DNA of 64,000 bases from Paraburkholderia phenazinium. GTDB taxonomy: Bacteria; Pseudomonadota; Gammaproteobacteria; Burkholderiales; Burkholderiaceae. This document shows positions 16,861 through 25,175 of the stretch, in pieces (within the stretch, counting starts at the first letter, position 1; each line of letters begins with the position of its first letter). The position numbers and the translations under genes were made by a program. The notes under the pieces are model-generated. The model ran no database searches, had not been told where the DNA came from, and saw only the letters and a list, made by a program, of their open reading frames with translations. The DNA is taken from assembly GCF_900141745.1 (NCBI RefSeq), contig NZ_FSRM01000002.1:620001-684000 (forward strand), in the 5' to 3' direction.

Positions 16861-17364
16861 TTACTGCGCCGCGTCGTGCTGCGGCGATTTCGCCGGCCGC
16901 CCTGTCTTGACCGTTTCGACGGCCGAAATCGCATCGAGCAATCGTGCAATCGGCACCCCTTCGAGCAGCAGCAGACCCGCGCGCAGCAACTCGCTCTTCT
17001 TGACGGCCACGCCCGCATCCAGACACTTCTGCTTGAGCGCTGCGAGTTTTTCGTAGTCCGACTTCGGCATGGTGAAGCTGTCGCGGACCACCTTTTCCTT
17101 CTTCAGGCGCTTTGCTTTTTGTTCTGCCGTGACGCTATCTGGCTTCGTTTCTACAGACTTGGCTGGCTTCACACGGGGAGTTTTCGGCGCCGCAGCCTTC
17201 GGCTTGGCCGGCTTGGCGGTTTTGGCCGCCCTGGCCGCTCTGGCAGGCACCGCGGGCTTTTCCGGCGCCGCAGCGGGGGCAACAGCGGGCCTGGTTCTGC
17301 CGTTTGCGCGACTCGATGCGGGAGTGGTTTTCTTGCTCGGCTTCCTGGTGCTGGGTGCGGCCAT
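16861..17364 (-). CDS. histone-H1-like Lys/Ala-rich protein with RHH-like C-terminus
   Basis: A 167-residue basic protein starting at MAAPSTRKPSKKTTP, with GGAG upstream. Residues 1-95 are low-complexity Lys/Ala/Pro repeats (ARAAKTAKPAKPKAAAPKTP) like bacterial H1-type proteins. Residues 97-150 (VVRDSFTMPKSDYEKLAALKQKCLDAGVAVKKSELLRAGLLLLEGV) look like a ribbon-helix-helix DNA-binding fold. It is probably a nucleoid-associated or DNA-binding protein. Target sites and role are unknown. Confidence 0.7.
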   Translation of the reverse strand: MAAPSTRKPSKKTTPASSRANGRTRPAVAPAAAPEKPAVPARAARAAKTAKPAKPKAAAPKTPRVKPAKSVETKPDSVTAEQKAKRLKKEKVVRDSFTMPKSDYEKLAALKQKCLDAGVAVKKSELLRAGLLLLEGVPIARLLDAISAVETVKTGRPAKSPQHDAAQ

Positions 17365-17618
17365 GGTTATCTCCGGGTGAGAAATACGCAAAACAGTATA
17401 TATCGTTTATCCCATTTCTCCATTCACAGGGATGGAGGCCGCTACGGCAACGAAGTTGTCCACAGATTCTGTTTGCAAGGGTGTGCATAACTCGCGGGCA
17501 AACCACGCAAGTGGTTGAAACGCATGAGGTTATGAGTCCGGCGTCAGGGATGTGCAACGCGCGCTTCGTCGAGGAGCAAATCAGGTTTGATTTTGATCGG
17601 CAAGGTGATAAGCATGCC

Positions 17619-17847
17619 CAGGAAAATCCTCACCGAAGATCGTCGAAAGGTGAAGGCGACACGAGCTTAAAGCCGCACCTCTTCGTTGCGAGCCTTGGCT
17701 CCCGAAAAACCTCACCTTCGGGCGCAGCTGCAATTAATCTGCATTCCCAGGTAGGCCTTTAAACAGCAATTGAGATGTCAACGGGTTAAACTCGCGACAT
17801 GTTTAACGTCGCTGTGCTTTCTGCGGCAGCCCCCGAATATCCTCACC
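17619..17847 (+). repeat. three copies of the dispersed motif
   Basis: Copies at 17619-17634 (CAGGAAAATCCTCACC, two mismatches), 17701-17716 (CCCGAAAAACCTCACC) and 17832-17847 (CCCGAATATCCTCACC) lie in the 676-base gap between the RHH-type gene and the OmpA-family gene. I see no other feature in that gap. Confidence 0.7.
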
Positions 17848-18040
17848 CTCGTCAATTCGGTCTCAGCCGTTTAACCATTGTTTTCAATTGCTTCAGCCCC
17901 AGCCACAGCGCCTGAGCCGAGAATCCGTAACACCGCACACGTCTCGTTACAAACCGAGAGAGCTTGTCATATGCGCTCTTTCTAGAATGCGCATGTGCCG
18001 ATTTCAACCAAGGCGCCCCACAACAATCCGGAGTTGTCTC

Positions 18041-18754
18041 ATGACGTTCCTAAAATCAAAACCGGTCGAAGACCGCGCGCGCTCCTCCCGTCAACGGGCC
18101 TCATATTCACGCGTGATGGTACGCACGCTGATCGCTGCCGCGGCGCTCGCCGCAACGGCGCCAGCCGCTTTCGCACAGGTCGTGCTCGTGCCGATTCCTG
18201 CTCCGGTTCGCGAATATGCTCCGCCGCCCCGCCCTGGATATATGTGGCACCACGGCTACTGGCAGTGGGAACATGGCCGTTATGTGTGGGTTACCGGTGG
18301 GTGGGTCACACAACCGCGTGTTGCCTATGGTGTGTATCCGGCAACGGTGCAACCCGCGCCTGAGCCGCCCCCGCCGCCGCGCGTCGAGCGTCTGTCTGCG
18401 GACGCGCTGTTTCCTTTCGACCGGGGTGATGTCAACGACATTCGCCCCGCGGGTCTGCAAGACCTCTCGCAAATCGCGGCACGACTGCGTGCGAATCCTT
18501 TCGGTCACGTCGAGGTACGCGGCTATACCGACCGGCTCGGGTCCGATTCCTACAACATGGAGCTATCCAGAAGGCGAGCCGAAGCAGTCAAGGCGGTACT
18601 GGTCCAGCAAGGTGTGCCGGCGCAGAAGATTCGCGCCGACGGACTCGGCAGCCAGGACCCCGTGACCCAATGCGGCAATATGGATAACGCGGATCTGGTT
18701 CGATGCCTGCAACCGGATCGTCGCGTGGAGATCGTCACGTACGTGCGAGGCTAG
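18041..18754 (+). CDS. OmpA-family protein with aromatic YxxHGYW-type region
   Basis: A 237-residue exported protein. The ATG at 18041 has GGAG upstream. A signal peptide follows an unusually long charged leader (core LIAAAALAATAPAAFA). Next comes a proline-rich linker with GYMWHHGYWQWEHGRYVWVTGGW, an aromatic repeat found in exported beta-proteobacterial proteins. The C-terminal OmpA domain (VNDIRPAGLQDLSQIAARL...GHVEVRGYTDRLGSDSYNMELSRRRAEAVKAVL) should bind peptidoglycan. It likely tethers the outer membrane to the wall. A terminator hairpin follows at 18772. Confidence 0.85.
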   Translation: MTFLKSKPVEDRARSSRQRASYSRVMVRTLIAAAALAATAPAAFAQVVLVPIPAPVREYAPPPRPGYMWHHGYWQWEHGRYVWVTGGWVTQPRVAYGVYPATVQPAPEPPPPPRVERLSADALFPFDRGDVNDIRPAGLQDLSQIAARLRANPFGHVEVRGYTDRLGSDSYNMELSRRRAEAVKAVLVQQGVPAQKIRADGLGSQDPVTQCGNMDNADLVRCLQPDRRVEIVTYVRG

Positions 18755-18771
18755 CCGCACACACGCAGAAA

Positions 18772-18792
18772 GCCGGCGCAGGATGCGCCGGC
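18772..18792. terminator. shared hairpin between convergent genes
   Basis: GCCGGCGCA-GGA-TGCGCCGGC is a perfect 9-bp stem with a 3-base loop between the OmpA-family gene (plus) and the mini-lipoprotein gene (minus). No strong U-run follows on either side, so it may act as a weak bidirectional terminator or as a 3' stabiliser. Confidence 0.55.
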
Positions 18793-18809
18793 CCATCCAT
18801 AGCCAAGGC

Positions 18810-18980
18810 TTATCCTTGAGCAGTGTTGGTGGGCACCGCGATCGAGCCATGCGGTCCGCCGCCGGGACCACCAGGACCACCGCCACCGGGGCCGCCCCAA
18901 CCTGGGCCCGGTCCCCACCAGCAACCGCTCAGGGTTGCCGTCAACGCAGCCAGGGCCGCTACTATCGCTAACTTTCTCAT
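18810..18980 (-). CDS. 56-aa Gly/Pro-rich lipoprotein
   Basis: A very small protein starting at MRKLAIVAALAALTATLSGCWWGPGPG, with AAGGAG 7 bases upstream. LSGC is a lipobox, so mature Cys19 should be lipidated. The mature part is a glycine/proline-rich stretch (WGGPGGGGPGGPGGGPHGS) ending in IAVPTNTAQG. It resembles small surface lipoproteins of Burkholderiaceae, but function is unknown. Confidence 0.7.
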   Translation of the reverse strand: MRKLAIVAALAALTATLSGCWWGPGPGWGGPGGGGPGGPGGGPHGSIAVPTNTAQG

Positions 18981-19280
18981 GCTTTTCTCCTTCGTGAGGT
19001 ATTGCGAGCACGGATACCGTCGCTTCAGAATCCGTGAAATGCAATGCCCAGAACATATCAACCGACGAAGGATCGCGTTTGAGAACGTAGTTACAAAACC
19101 GTACAGAAGTTTGTCGCCAGCGTACGCGGGTATTCGCTGAATCACCCTTGTTTACACACGCTTTAGCAAGACATGAGACATCGTTTGCGCAATCCGATGC
19201 TTCTACTTCCTGTTGCTCTAAGTAAGCCGATGTAAGCGCTTGAGTTCGTCTCGAGCAACAACACGCGCTGTTCGGGATCT

Positions 19281-19345
19281 CCTGGAACTCCTCACCTTAT
19301 AAGCAGCAACTCCTGGAAGTCCTCACCATCCCGAATCCTCTCACC
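19281..19345 (+). repeat. three-copy array of the dispersed motif
   Basis: Copies at 19281-19296 (CCTGGAACTCCTCACC), 19312-19327 (CCTGGAAGTCCTCACC) and 19330-19345 (CCCGAATCCTCTCACC) have start-to-start spacings of 31 and 18 bases. A matching array with spacings 30 and 18 lies at 58621-58684 on the other strand. The rest of the gap 18981-19628 shows nothing recognisable. Confidence 0.78.
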
Positions 19346-19628
19346 TTAACCAATACATTGACCAGCGAGCGACCAACGTACGACGCCTTCCACCCGCAAC
19401 GTACTTCCCGTTTGCACAGAGTCGAACGAGCGTAAAGTCCCGCCACAAATAAAACGGCTCTCACGCCACACCTCGTCGTCTGGCGCTACACCAATCCCCG
19501 CTCATGCAATAAACTTCGGACTTGAGCGAATGCGCCGGACATCGCGGATCCGCCCCTTTCGCAAACGTAATTTGCGTCGGGAAGACCACCGCGTAGCCGG
19601 CCGTCTATTAGAGAGTCGAAGAAGCAGG

Positions 19629-20489
19629 ATGACCGAGCCCGTCTCGCGGGTGCCCCTCGGATTGGACACGACGTCCTCACGTCGCTGGCCTGTCACAGGC
19701 CACCCCAATGCATTGAAGCTGACCGCCGCCTGGCATGCCGCCGCGCTGGCCGGTTGTGCACTCGCGCCGTCATCATGGCCGTGGTGGCTTGCGGGCACCG
19801 CCATCAACCATGCCGCTGTCACGGCGGCGGGACTATGGCCGCGCTCATCGGTGCTCGGGCCAAACTGGACCCGGTTGCCGGAGGTCGCAGGCAACGCCAA
19901 CTCCATCGCGCTGACCATCGACGATGGCCCGGACCCCGTCGTCACCCCGCAAGTACTCGATCTGCTCGATCGACATGGCGTTCGCGCCACATTCTTCTGC
20001 ATCGGTACGCTGGCCCGCCGTTATCCGTCGCTCACCCGCGAGATCGTGGCGCGCGGTCACGCAGTGGAAAATCATTCGCAGACGCACCGTCACACGTTCT
20101 CGGTAAAAGGTCCAATCGCACTGGCCCGGGAAGTGGCAGCGGCACAACGCACGCTGACCGAGCTCACCGGCGAGCGCCCGCTATTCTTCCGTGCGCCGGC
20201 GGGTCTGCGCAACGTCCTTCTCGAACCGGTGCTGCAGGCCTTCGATCTGCGCCTCGTGGCCTGGACGAAACGCGGCTTCGACACCCGCGAAACGGATCCC
20301 GTGCGGGTCCAGCAACGCTTGCTTGACAGTCTCGCGGCGCGCGACATCCTTCTCGTGCACGACGGCAATGCCGCGACCGCCGCTAACGGCCAGCCTGTTC
20401 TGCTCTCTGTCCTGCCTCATGTGATTGAAGCGGCCAGGCAACAAGGGCTTCGCTTTATCACATTACGTCAGGCTTTCACCTCCGAGTAA
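19629..20489 (+). CDS. NodB-type polysaccharide deacetylase family protein
   Basis: A 286-residue protein with hydrophobic N-terminal segments (AAWHAAALAGCALAPSSWPWWLAG) and then a NodB homology domain. The domain has LTIDDGPDP (catalytic Asp pair), ATFFCIGTLA, GHAVENHSQTHRHTF (metal His pair in HSQTH), FFRAPAG and ILLVHDG. All motifs needed for metal-dependent de-N- or de-O-acetylation are present. It lies just upstream of the aryl-polyene operon on the same strand but 262 bases away, so it may be a neighbour rather than a member. It is too different from HpnK (YdjC type) to replace it in the hopanoid pathway. Confidence 0.82.
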   Translation: MTEPVSRVPLGLDTTSSRRWPVTGHPNALKLTAAWHAAALAGCALAPSSWPWWLAGTAINHAAVTAAGLWPRSSVLGPNWTRLPEVAGNANSIALTIDDGPDPVVTPQVLDLLDRHGVRATFFCIGTLARRYPSLTREIVARGHAVENHSQTHRHTFSVKGPIALAREVAAAQRTLTELTGERPLFFRAPAGLRNVLLEPVLQAFDLRLVAWTKRGFDTRETDPVRVQQRLLDSLAARDILLVHDGNAATAANGQPVLLSVLPHVIEAARQQGLRFITLRQAFTSE

Positions 20490-20751
20490 AAAGTTCGCGA
20501 CGATTCCGGCTTAATGCCAATTTGCTTCGCAGTACGCGTTAAACCTCGTCAGTATCGGCCGAGGCAGATTATTTCTATTCCCGGCCCTATATAATTCGCG
20601 CAAAATGCCGTTAACGTACCTATCGATAAACACGCTGTATCCGTGCTGCACATCGTTAGGGTCCGTAACGCGCTGTCTTTTAACGAAATTTGCCAATTCG
20701 TTCTGACGGCTAAACCCGAAGCAGTTGCAGCCTCAATATAAGAACACCGAT
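20490..20751 (+). promoter_or_regulatory. promoter/leader region of the aryl-polyene operon
   Basis: This gap is visibly more AT-rich than its surroundings. TATAAT at 20590-20595 is a perfect -10 hexamer. A -35 box is not obvious, which would fit an activator-dependent promoter. The implied 5' leader is about 150 bases. The start of the first gene has no good ribosome-binding site. Confidence 0.4.
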
Positions 20752-21447
20752 ATGCCCGATTTGCGCTGGACCATGCCGGTAGCATACTGGTCCTTCTGGT
20801 CCCCCATGTCCGCGACGAAACCCGATACAGGTTTTATTGAGCCGATGGTGCGTCGACGCCTGAGCTCCCTGTCAAAGGCGGCGCTCAAGGTAGCGCACGA
20901 CTGTACGGACGGGAAACAGGCCATACGCATGGTGTTCGCATCGCGACACGGGGAGTTGCGGCGCACCACCGACATCCTGCGCAACATCACCGCGGCCGAG
21001 CAGGTCTCGCCGAACGCCTTCAGCCTGTCTGTCCTGAACGCCATGTCCGGCATCTTCGGCATTGCGCGCGGCGACCGCTCGCCCGCGACGGCCATCTCGG
21101 CTGGCCCGGAATCGCTAGGCTACGCGTTGCTCGAAGCCTACGCGCAACACATGCAGCAGCCCTCGCCGCCAGTGCTGGTCGTCTATGCCGACGAGCCCGC
21201 CGATGCGGTGTACGGCAACGTCGCGGACGAAATCCAGGAAGGCGCCCTCGCAATCCTGGTCGACGCAGACACCGCCCAAGGTCACCTGGAATGCGCCGTC
21301 AGCGGAATGGACGAGGCAAACGGGGCCGATCCGCGCCTTTCCACACAAAGCGAGGCGCTTGTCCGCTGCCTCGACTCCCGCCAGCCCGCAGCGTGGCAAA
21401 GCGCGAACGTCAGCTGGCAATGGAGATGGCATGGCCGCACGGCTTAA
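20752..21447 (+). CDS. beta-ketoacyl synthase chain-length factor (ApeC-like)
   Basis: A 231-residue protein of the ketoacyl-synthase-like chain-length-factor family. The start MPDLRWTMPVAYWSFWSPMSA and the core RRLSSLSKAALKVAHDC, FASRHGELRRTTDIL, SPNAFSLSVLNAMSGIFGIARGDRSPATAISAG match the short KS-like subunit that pairs with ApeO. It has no Cys-His-His triad, as expected for a subunit that sets chain length rather than condensing. A TTG at 20725 is an alternative start. It is the first gene of the APE operon and overlaps the next gene by 17 bases. Confidence 0.85.
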   Translation: MPDLRWTMPVAYWSFWSPMSATKPDTGFIEPMVRRRLSSLSKAALKVAHDCTDGKQAIRMVFASRHGELRRTTDILRNITAAEQVSPNAFSLSVLNAMSGIFGIARGDRSPATAISAGPESLGYALLEAYAQHMQQPSPPVLVVYADEPADAVYGNVADEIQEGALAILVDADTAQGHLECAVSGMDEANGADPRLSTQSEALVRCLDSRQPAAWQSANVSWQWRWHGRTA

Positions 21448-22225
21448 TTACGGCTGGCGGCTCTTCGCCACGGGCATGAGCTTCGTGGTGTTCGGCATCT
21501 GCGGCATGCTGTTCTCGATCCTCGCCTATCCGCTCGTCTGCCTGTGGCCGCATGCCGCGTCCCGTCAACGTGCGGTCACGACGGTGATTCACTATTTCTT
21601 TCGGGCACTCGTCGCGGCTCTGAAGTGGACCGGCGTGATGGAACTCGAAGTCGAAGGCGTGGCGAGATTGCGCGCCAGCGGCCCGGCCATCGTCGTGGCC
21701 AATCATCCGACGTATCTCGACGTCGTAGTGCTGCTCTCGCTGGTACCGTCGGCCTGCTGCGTGGTGAAGAACGCACACTGGGGTAATCCCTGCTTCTGGG
21801 GCATCGTGCGCGCGGCCGCTTATGTGAGCAACGCAGACCCGGTCGAATTTGTCACGGACTGCTCGCGCCAGCTCGCCGCGGGCCATACGATGATCATTTT
21901 CCCCGAGGGCTCGCGCAGTCCCGCGCCGAACCGGTTGCACGCGTTTTCACGCGGCTTTGCCTATATTGCGCTGGATGCGGGGGTACCGATTGTCCCGGTC
22001 CTGATGAATTGCAATCCACCAGCTTTTACGAAGGAAATGCGCTGGTACGATGTGCCGCCGCGTCCGTTCCGTATCAGCGTGAACGTGCTCGATCCCGTCG
22101 GGGCCGAGCAGCTCGCGATTCAGGATGAACCGCCGTCCCTTGCAGCACGAAGCGTGACCCATGCTATCGAGAAGCACATTACCCAGCACCTGTTCGACTA
22201 TGGATTCTTTAAAACTGGAAATTAA
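21431..22225 (+). CDS. lysophospholipid-type acyltransferase (ApeD-like)
   Basis: A 264-residue inner-membrane protein. An N-terminal hydrophobic segment (LFATGMSFVVFGICGMLFSILAYPLVCLW) is followed by a PlsC domain with VVANHPTYLD (NHxxxxD-like) and IIFPEGSRSP. GGAG precedes the ATG. Positionally it equals ApeD of aryl-polyene clusters, thought to transfer the finished polyene or a fatty acid onto a lipid carrier. It overlaps both neighbours, so it is translationally coupled. Confidence 0.85.
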   Translation: MAARLNYGWRLFATGMSFVVFGICGMLFSILAYPLVCLWPHAASRQRAVTTVIHYFFRALVAALKWTGVMELEVEGVARLRASGPAIVVANHPTYLDVVVLLSLVPSACCVVKNAHWGNPCFWGIVRAAAYVSNADPVEFVTDCSRQLAAGHTMIIFPEGSRSPAPNRLHAFSRGFAYIALDAGVPIVPVLMNCNPPAFTKEMRWYDVPPRPFRISVNVLDPVGAEQLAIQDEPPSLAARSVTHAIEKHITQHLFDYGFFKTGN

Positions 22226-22499
22226 GCAGCTCCTGATCGACGCGTTCGATCTGGAACACCTGACGCCCGCGGATATCGACGACGACGCGCCGCTCTTCGA
22301 AACGGACGGCGTCGGACTGGATTCGATCGACGCGCTGGAGATCGGCATCGTGCTGCGCAAGCAATACCACCTGGTTATCAGCGCAGATGACCCGCGCATG
22401 CGCGATCACTTTCGCTCGGTCAGCAGCCTGGCGGCGCTGATCGCCAGTCAGCAGGATACGGCCGCCGCAGTCGGCGCAACCGCAAGCACAGGGGAATAA
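22200..22499 (+). CDS. acyl carrier protein 1 (ApeE-like)
   Basis: A 99-residue acyl carrier protein. GVGLDSIDALEIG contains the serine (DSI) that takes 4'-phosphopantetheine. The surrounding acidic helices (LEHLTPADIDDDAPLFE) are typical. It overlaps the acyltransferase gene by 26 bases. With the second ACP it would carry starter and growing polyene chains. Confidence 0.92.
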   Translation: MDSLKLEIKQLLIDAFDLEHLTPADIDDDAPLFETDGVGLDSIDALEIGIVLRKQYHLVISADDPRMRDHFRSVSSLAALIASQQDTAAAVGATASTGE

Positions 22500-22501
22500 T
22501 C

Positions 22502-22753
22502 GTGACCGAGGCAGAAATTCTGGAGCGCATTCGCGCCATTTTCAAAGAGAACTTCGCTATTGAGCCGGCACGTGTGACGCCCGAAGCGCATCTGTTCGAA
22601 GAACTCGATCTGGACAGCATCGACGCCGTCGACCTCGCGATCAAGCTGCAGGAAATGACAGGCCGCCGTATCAAACCGGAAGAGTTCAAGCAGGTCCGCA
22701 CGGTCGGCGACGTGATCAGTGCGATCGAATCGCTGCTCGCGGCACAGGACTGA
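22502..22753 (+). CDS. acyl carrier protein 2 (ApeF-like)
   Basis: An 83-residue acyl carrier protein starting with GTG, two bases after ACP 1. LFEELDLDSIDAVDLAIKLQE holds the phosphopantetheine serine. Aryl-polyene systems use two distinct ACPs, one for the aromatic starter and one for elongation; which does what cannot be read here. Its TGA overlaps the next ATG. Confidence 0.92.
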   Translation: MTEAEILERIRAIFKENFAIEPARVTPEAHLFEELDLDSIDAVDLAIKLQEMTGRRIKPEEFKQVRTVGDVISAIESLLAAQD

Positions 22754-23487
22754 TGCTGTCCGTCCCCTCGTGCAAACAGCAGGTCGTCGAAGCTGCCGCG
22801 CACGATACCGAGGCTGATGAGGACCTCGCTGCACCGGCGACGGTCGCCGTGCATGGCGAGGGCAAAATGCGTGGCAACCGGAGTGGCAAACCAGGCGGGA
22901 AATTCAGCGGCCCGCTGAGCATCGCCACCAAGCTCGCTTATCCGCTAGTCATCCTGTGCGCCTGGCACTGGGATGCGCCGCGCTACGTCGGCTGTATGCT
23001 GTTCGCTCTGCTCTGGCTGCAACGCTGGGCCGGCACCGGTACGTTCGCGAGCTCGCTGCGGCGGCTAACGCCGGTCGACTGGTGCGTCGCCGCGGTGCTC
23101 AATGTCGCGTCGGTGGCGATCGTGTGGACCAACAGCGAACTGCTGCTGCGGCTCTATCCTTCGCTCGTCAATCTTGGCCTGCTGGTCGCATTCGGCGCCA
23201 CACTCGTCGACGGCCCGTCGATGGTCGAAAAATTCGCCCGTCTGCACAATCCCGATCCGACTCCGCAGGTGATCCGCTATACCCGTCGCATCACGCAGCT
23301 CTGGTGTGTGTTTTTCACGCTGAATAGCGCGTTCTCCGTCTATACCGCATTGTGCTGGCGGCGCGAAGCCTGGTCGCTGTATAACGGTGCGCTCGCCTAT
23401 GTGCTGATCGGCGTGCTGCTGCTAGCCGAGATCGCGTGGCGCCGCTTCGTCATGCTGCCGAGAGCCGCGGGTTCGGGGGCATCATGA
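22753..23487 (+). CDS. APE-cluster membrane protein (ApeG-like, COG4648 type)
   Basis: A 244-residue protein. A hydrophilic N-terminus of about 45 residues is followed by roughly six membrane segments (ATKLAYPLVILCAWHWDAPRYVGCMLFALLWLQ; CVAAVLNVASVAIVWTNSELLLRLYPSLVNLGLLVAFGATL). The middle PSMVEKFARLHNPDPTPQVIRYTRRITQLWC is typical of the membrane protein between the ACP and AMP-ligase genes of aryl-polyene clusters. Its role is unknown. Start and stop codons overlap both neighbours. Confidence 0.78.
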   Translation: MLSVPSCKQQVVEAAAHDTEADEDLAAPATVAVHGEGKMRGNRSGKPGGKFSGPLSIATKLAYPLVILCAWHWDAPRYVGCMLFALLWLQRWAGTGTFASSLRRLTPVDWCVAAVLNVASVAIVWTNSELLLRLYPSLVNLGLLVAFGATLVDGPSMVEKFARLHNPDPTPQVIRYTRRITQLWCVFFTLNSAFSVYTALCWRREAWSLYNGALAYVLIGVLLLAEIAWRRFVMLPRAAGSGAS

Positions 23488-25175
23488 TCGCGCTGCATGA
23501 CCTGCTGGTCTCGGCGCGCGCCGATCACACACCCGTGTGCCGCGACGCCGACACCGTCCTTGATTTCGCTTTCTTCCGGGCCCGCACGTTGCGGCTCGCT
23601 GCCGCGCTGCGGGCGCAGCCGGCAAAGCGCTACGCGTTGTGTCTCGACGATCCGTTCGACTTTGCCTGCACGCTCTTCGCGTTGCTCGCGAGCGGCAAAG
23701 AGCCGGTCATTCCGGCCAACGCCACGCCGGGATATCTCGCGGATCTGGCCGATGCCTACGACTGCCTCTTCACGGCGGCCGATCTGGCGACACTGGAACA
23801 TGAAGCGGTGCGCCAGGATGAGCCAGCTGACACGTGGGCAATCGATCCGTTCGCTCGCCTGACGCTCTTCACATCGGGCAGTAGCGGCGCGCCGAAGCCC
23901 GTTCACAAGACGCTCGCCCAGTTCAACGCCGAAGTCCATACGCTTGAAAAGCAATGGGGAGACATGCTCGGCGAGGCGACGGTTCTGGCGAGCGTTCCGC
24001 ATCACCACATCTACGGGATTCTGTTTCGCGTGTTCTGGCCGCTGGCGGCCGGACGTGCATTTGATCGCACCGTCAGCACCGACCCGCAGGCGCTCCAGGC
24101 ACGCATCGCCCAATGCGGCGCGGCAGTCGTCGTGTCCACGCCGGCGCAACTGTCGCGTTGGCCCGATCTGCCGGCCTTCGCGACACTGACGCCGGCGCCG
24201 CTCGCATTCTTCTCGTCGGGCGGCCCACTCGCGGCCGAAACGGCGCGTCAATACGCCGAGCGTTTCGGCGCCGCGCCGCTCGAGGTGTACGGCAGCACCG
24301 AAACCGGCGGCATTGCGTGGCGCCAGCAGGACAAGTCGGACGCGTGGCGGGCGATGCCCGGCATTCTGGTCCAGCGTGCCGAAGATGGCGCACTCAGTGT
24401 GCGCTCGCCGCACCTCGGCCACGACGAGTGGCACCGCACCGACGACGAAGCCGCCTTCGACAGCGACGGCCGCTTCCGTCTGCTGGGACGCCTTGATCGC
24501 GTCATCAAACTCGACGGCAAGCGCCTCTCGCTGGCCGAGCTCGAAGCGCGTATCGCGCAGCATCCGTTTGTCGCGCAGGTTGCGGTGACGCGGCTCGCGA
24601 ACGCCTCGCGCGAACGGGCCGGCGCTGTCGTGGTGCTGACCGAAGCAGGCATCGAAGCATTGCGCACGAGCGGACGCGTGGCGCTTGTGAAAGCCTTGCG
24701 CCGGCATCTGGCCGCGTATTTCGATCTCGTCGTGCTGCCGCGTCACTGGCGCTTTCGCCTCGCCTTGCCGTTCGATGCGCGCGGCAAGCTTCCGGCCGCC
24801 GCGCTCGCCGCAACCTTCGAGGCGCGCGCGGACGGTGTCGAGGTGCTGGCCGAGGCTCGACAGGGCGACGTGTTCTTCTACGAACTGCACGTGCCACACA
24901 CGCTGGTCCACTTCGCGGGGCACTTCCCCGGCTTGCCGATCTTGCCCGGTGTCGTACAGGTCGACTGGGCCATCAAGCTCGCTGCAGTCCAAGTGCCCGC
25001 TGCGACCAATGTCGCTTCGATAGACCGCCTCAAATTCATGGCGCCGGTGCCGCCCGGCGCGCAGCTCAAGCTGACGCTCACGCACGATGCGTCGCGTCAA
25101 CGAATCCAGTTCACTTATCGTCTTGGAGAGCGCGACTGCGCCTCGGGCGCGATCGTCTACAGGGAGCCTGCATGA
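23484..25175 (+). CDS. fused aryl-ACP AMP-ligase and hotdog dehydratase (ApeH-ApeI)
   Basis: A 563-residue two-domain enzyme. Residues 1 to about 450 form an adenylating ligase with LTLFTSGSSGAPKPVHKT (ATP loop), VYGSTETGG, HRTDDEA and GRLDRVIKLDGKRLSL. It should load an aromatic acid such as 4-coumarate onto an ACP. The last 110 residues are a FabA/FabZ-like hotdog domain with HFAGHFPGLPILPGVVQVDWA, matching the ApeI dehydratase. ApeH and ApeI are separate proteins in Enterobacteria. The ATGA overlap with the previous gene supports the chosen start. Confidence 0.87.
   Translation: MIALHDLLVSARADHTPVCRDADTVLDFAFFRARTLRLAAALRAQPAKRYALCLDDPFDFACTLFALLASGKEPVIPANATPGYLADLADAYDCLFTAADLATLEHEAVRQDEPADTWAIDPFARLTLFTSGSSGAPKPVHKTLAQFNAEVHTLEKQWGDMLGEATVLASVPHHHIYGILFRVFWPLAAGRAFDRTVSTDPQALQARIAQCGAAVVVSTPAQLSRWPDLPAFATLTPAPLAFFSSGGPLAAETARQYAERFGAAPLEVYGSTETGGIAWRQQDKSDAWRAMPGILVQRAEDGALSVRSPHLGHDEWHRTDDEAAFDSDGRFRLLGRLDRVIKLDGKRLSLAELEARIAQHPFVAQVAVTRLANASRERAGAVVVLTEAGIEALRTSGRVALVKALRRHLAAYFDLVVLPRHWRFRLALPFDARGKLPAAALAATFEARADGVEVLAEARQGDVFFYELHVPHTLVHFAGHFPGLPILPGVVQVDWAIKLAAVQVPAATNVASIDRLKFMAPVPPGAQLKLTLTHDASRQRIQFTYRLGERDCASGAIVYREPA

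Noticed and set aside
19281..19345. Possible mini CRISPR array
   Set aside because: The repeats are 16 bases, degenerate, with spacers of 2 and 15 bases and no cas genes; they belong to the dispersed motif family.
19629..20489. NodB-type deacetylase as the missing HpnK
   Set aside because: HpnK belongs to the YdjC/ChbG family, while this protein has NodB motifs, and it lies more than 20 kb from the hpn genes.
20511..20696. 61-codon minus-strand frame in the aryl-polyene leader
   Set aside because: The composition is fairly protein-like, but the start is TTG, there is no ribosome-binding site, and it would run against the operon promoter. Recorded only as leader DNA.
23397..25100. Long minus-strand open frame (567 codons) across the AMP-ligase gene
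   Set aside because: Antisense shadow of the ligase/dehydratase gene, which has all expected motifs and overlapping neighbours; the minus-strand product is Arg-rich and unlike any protein.
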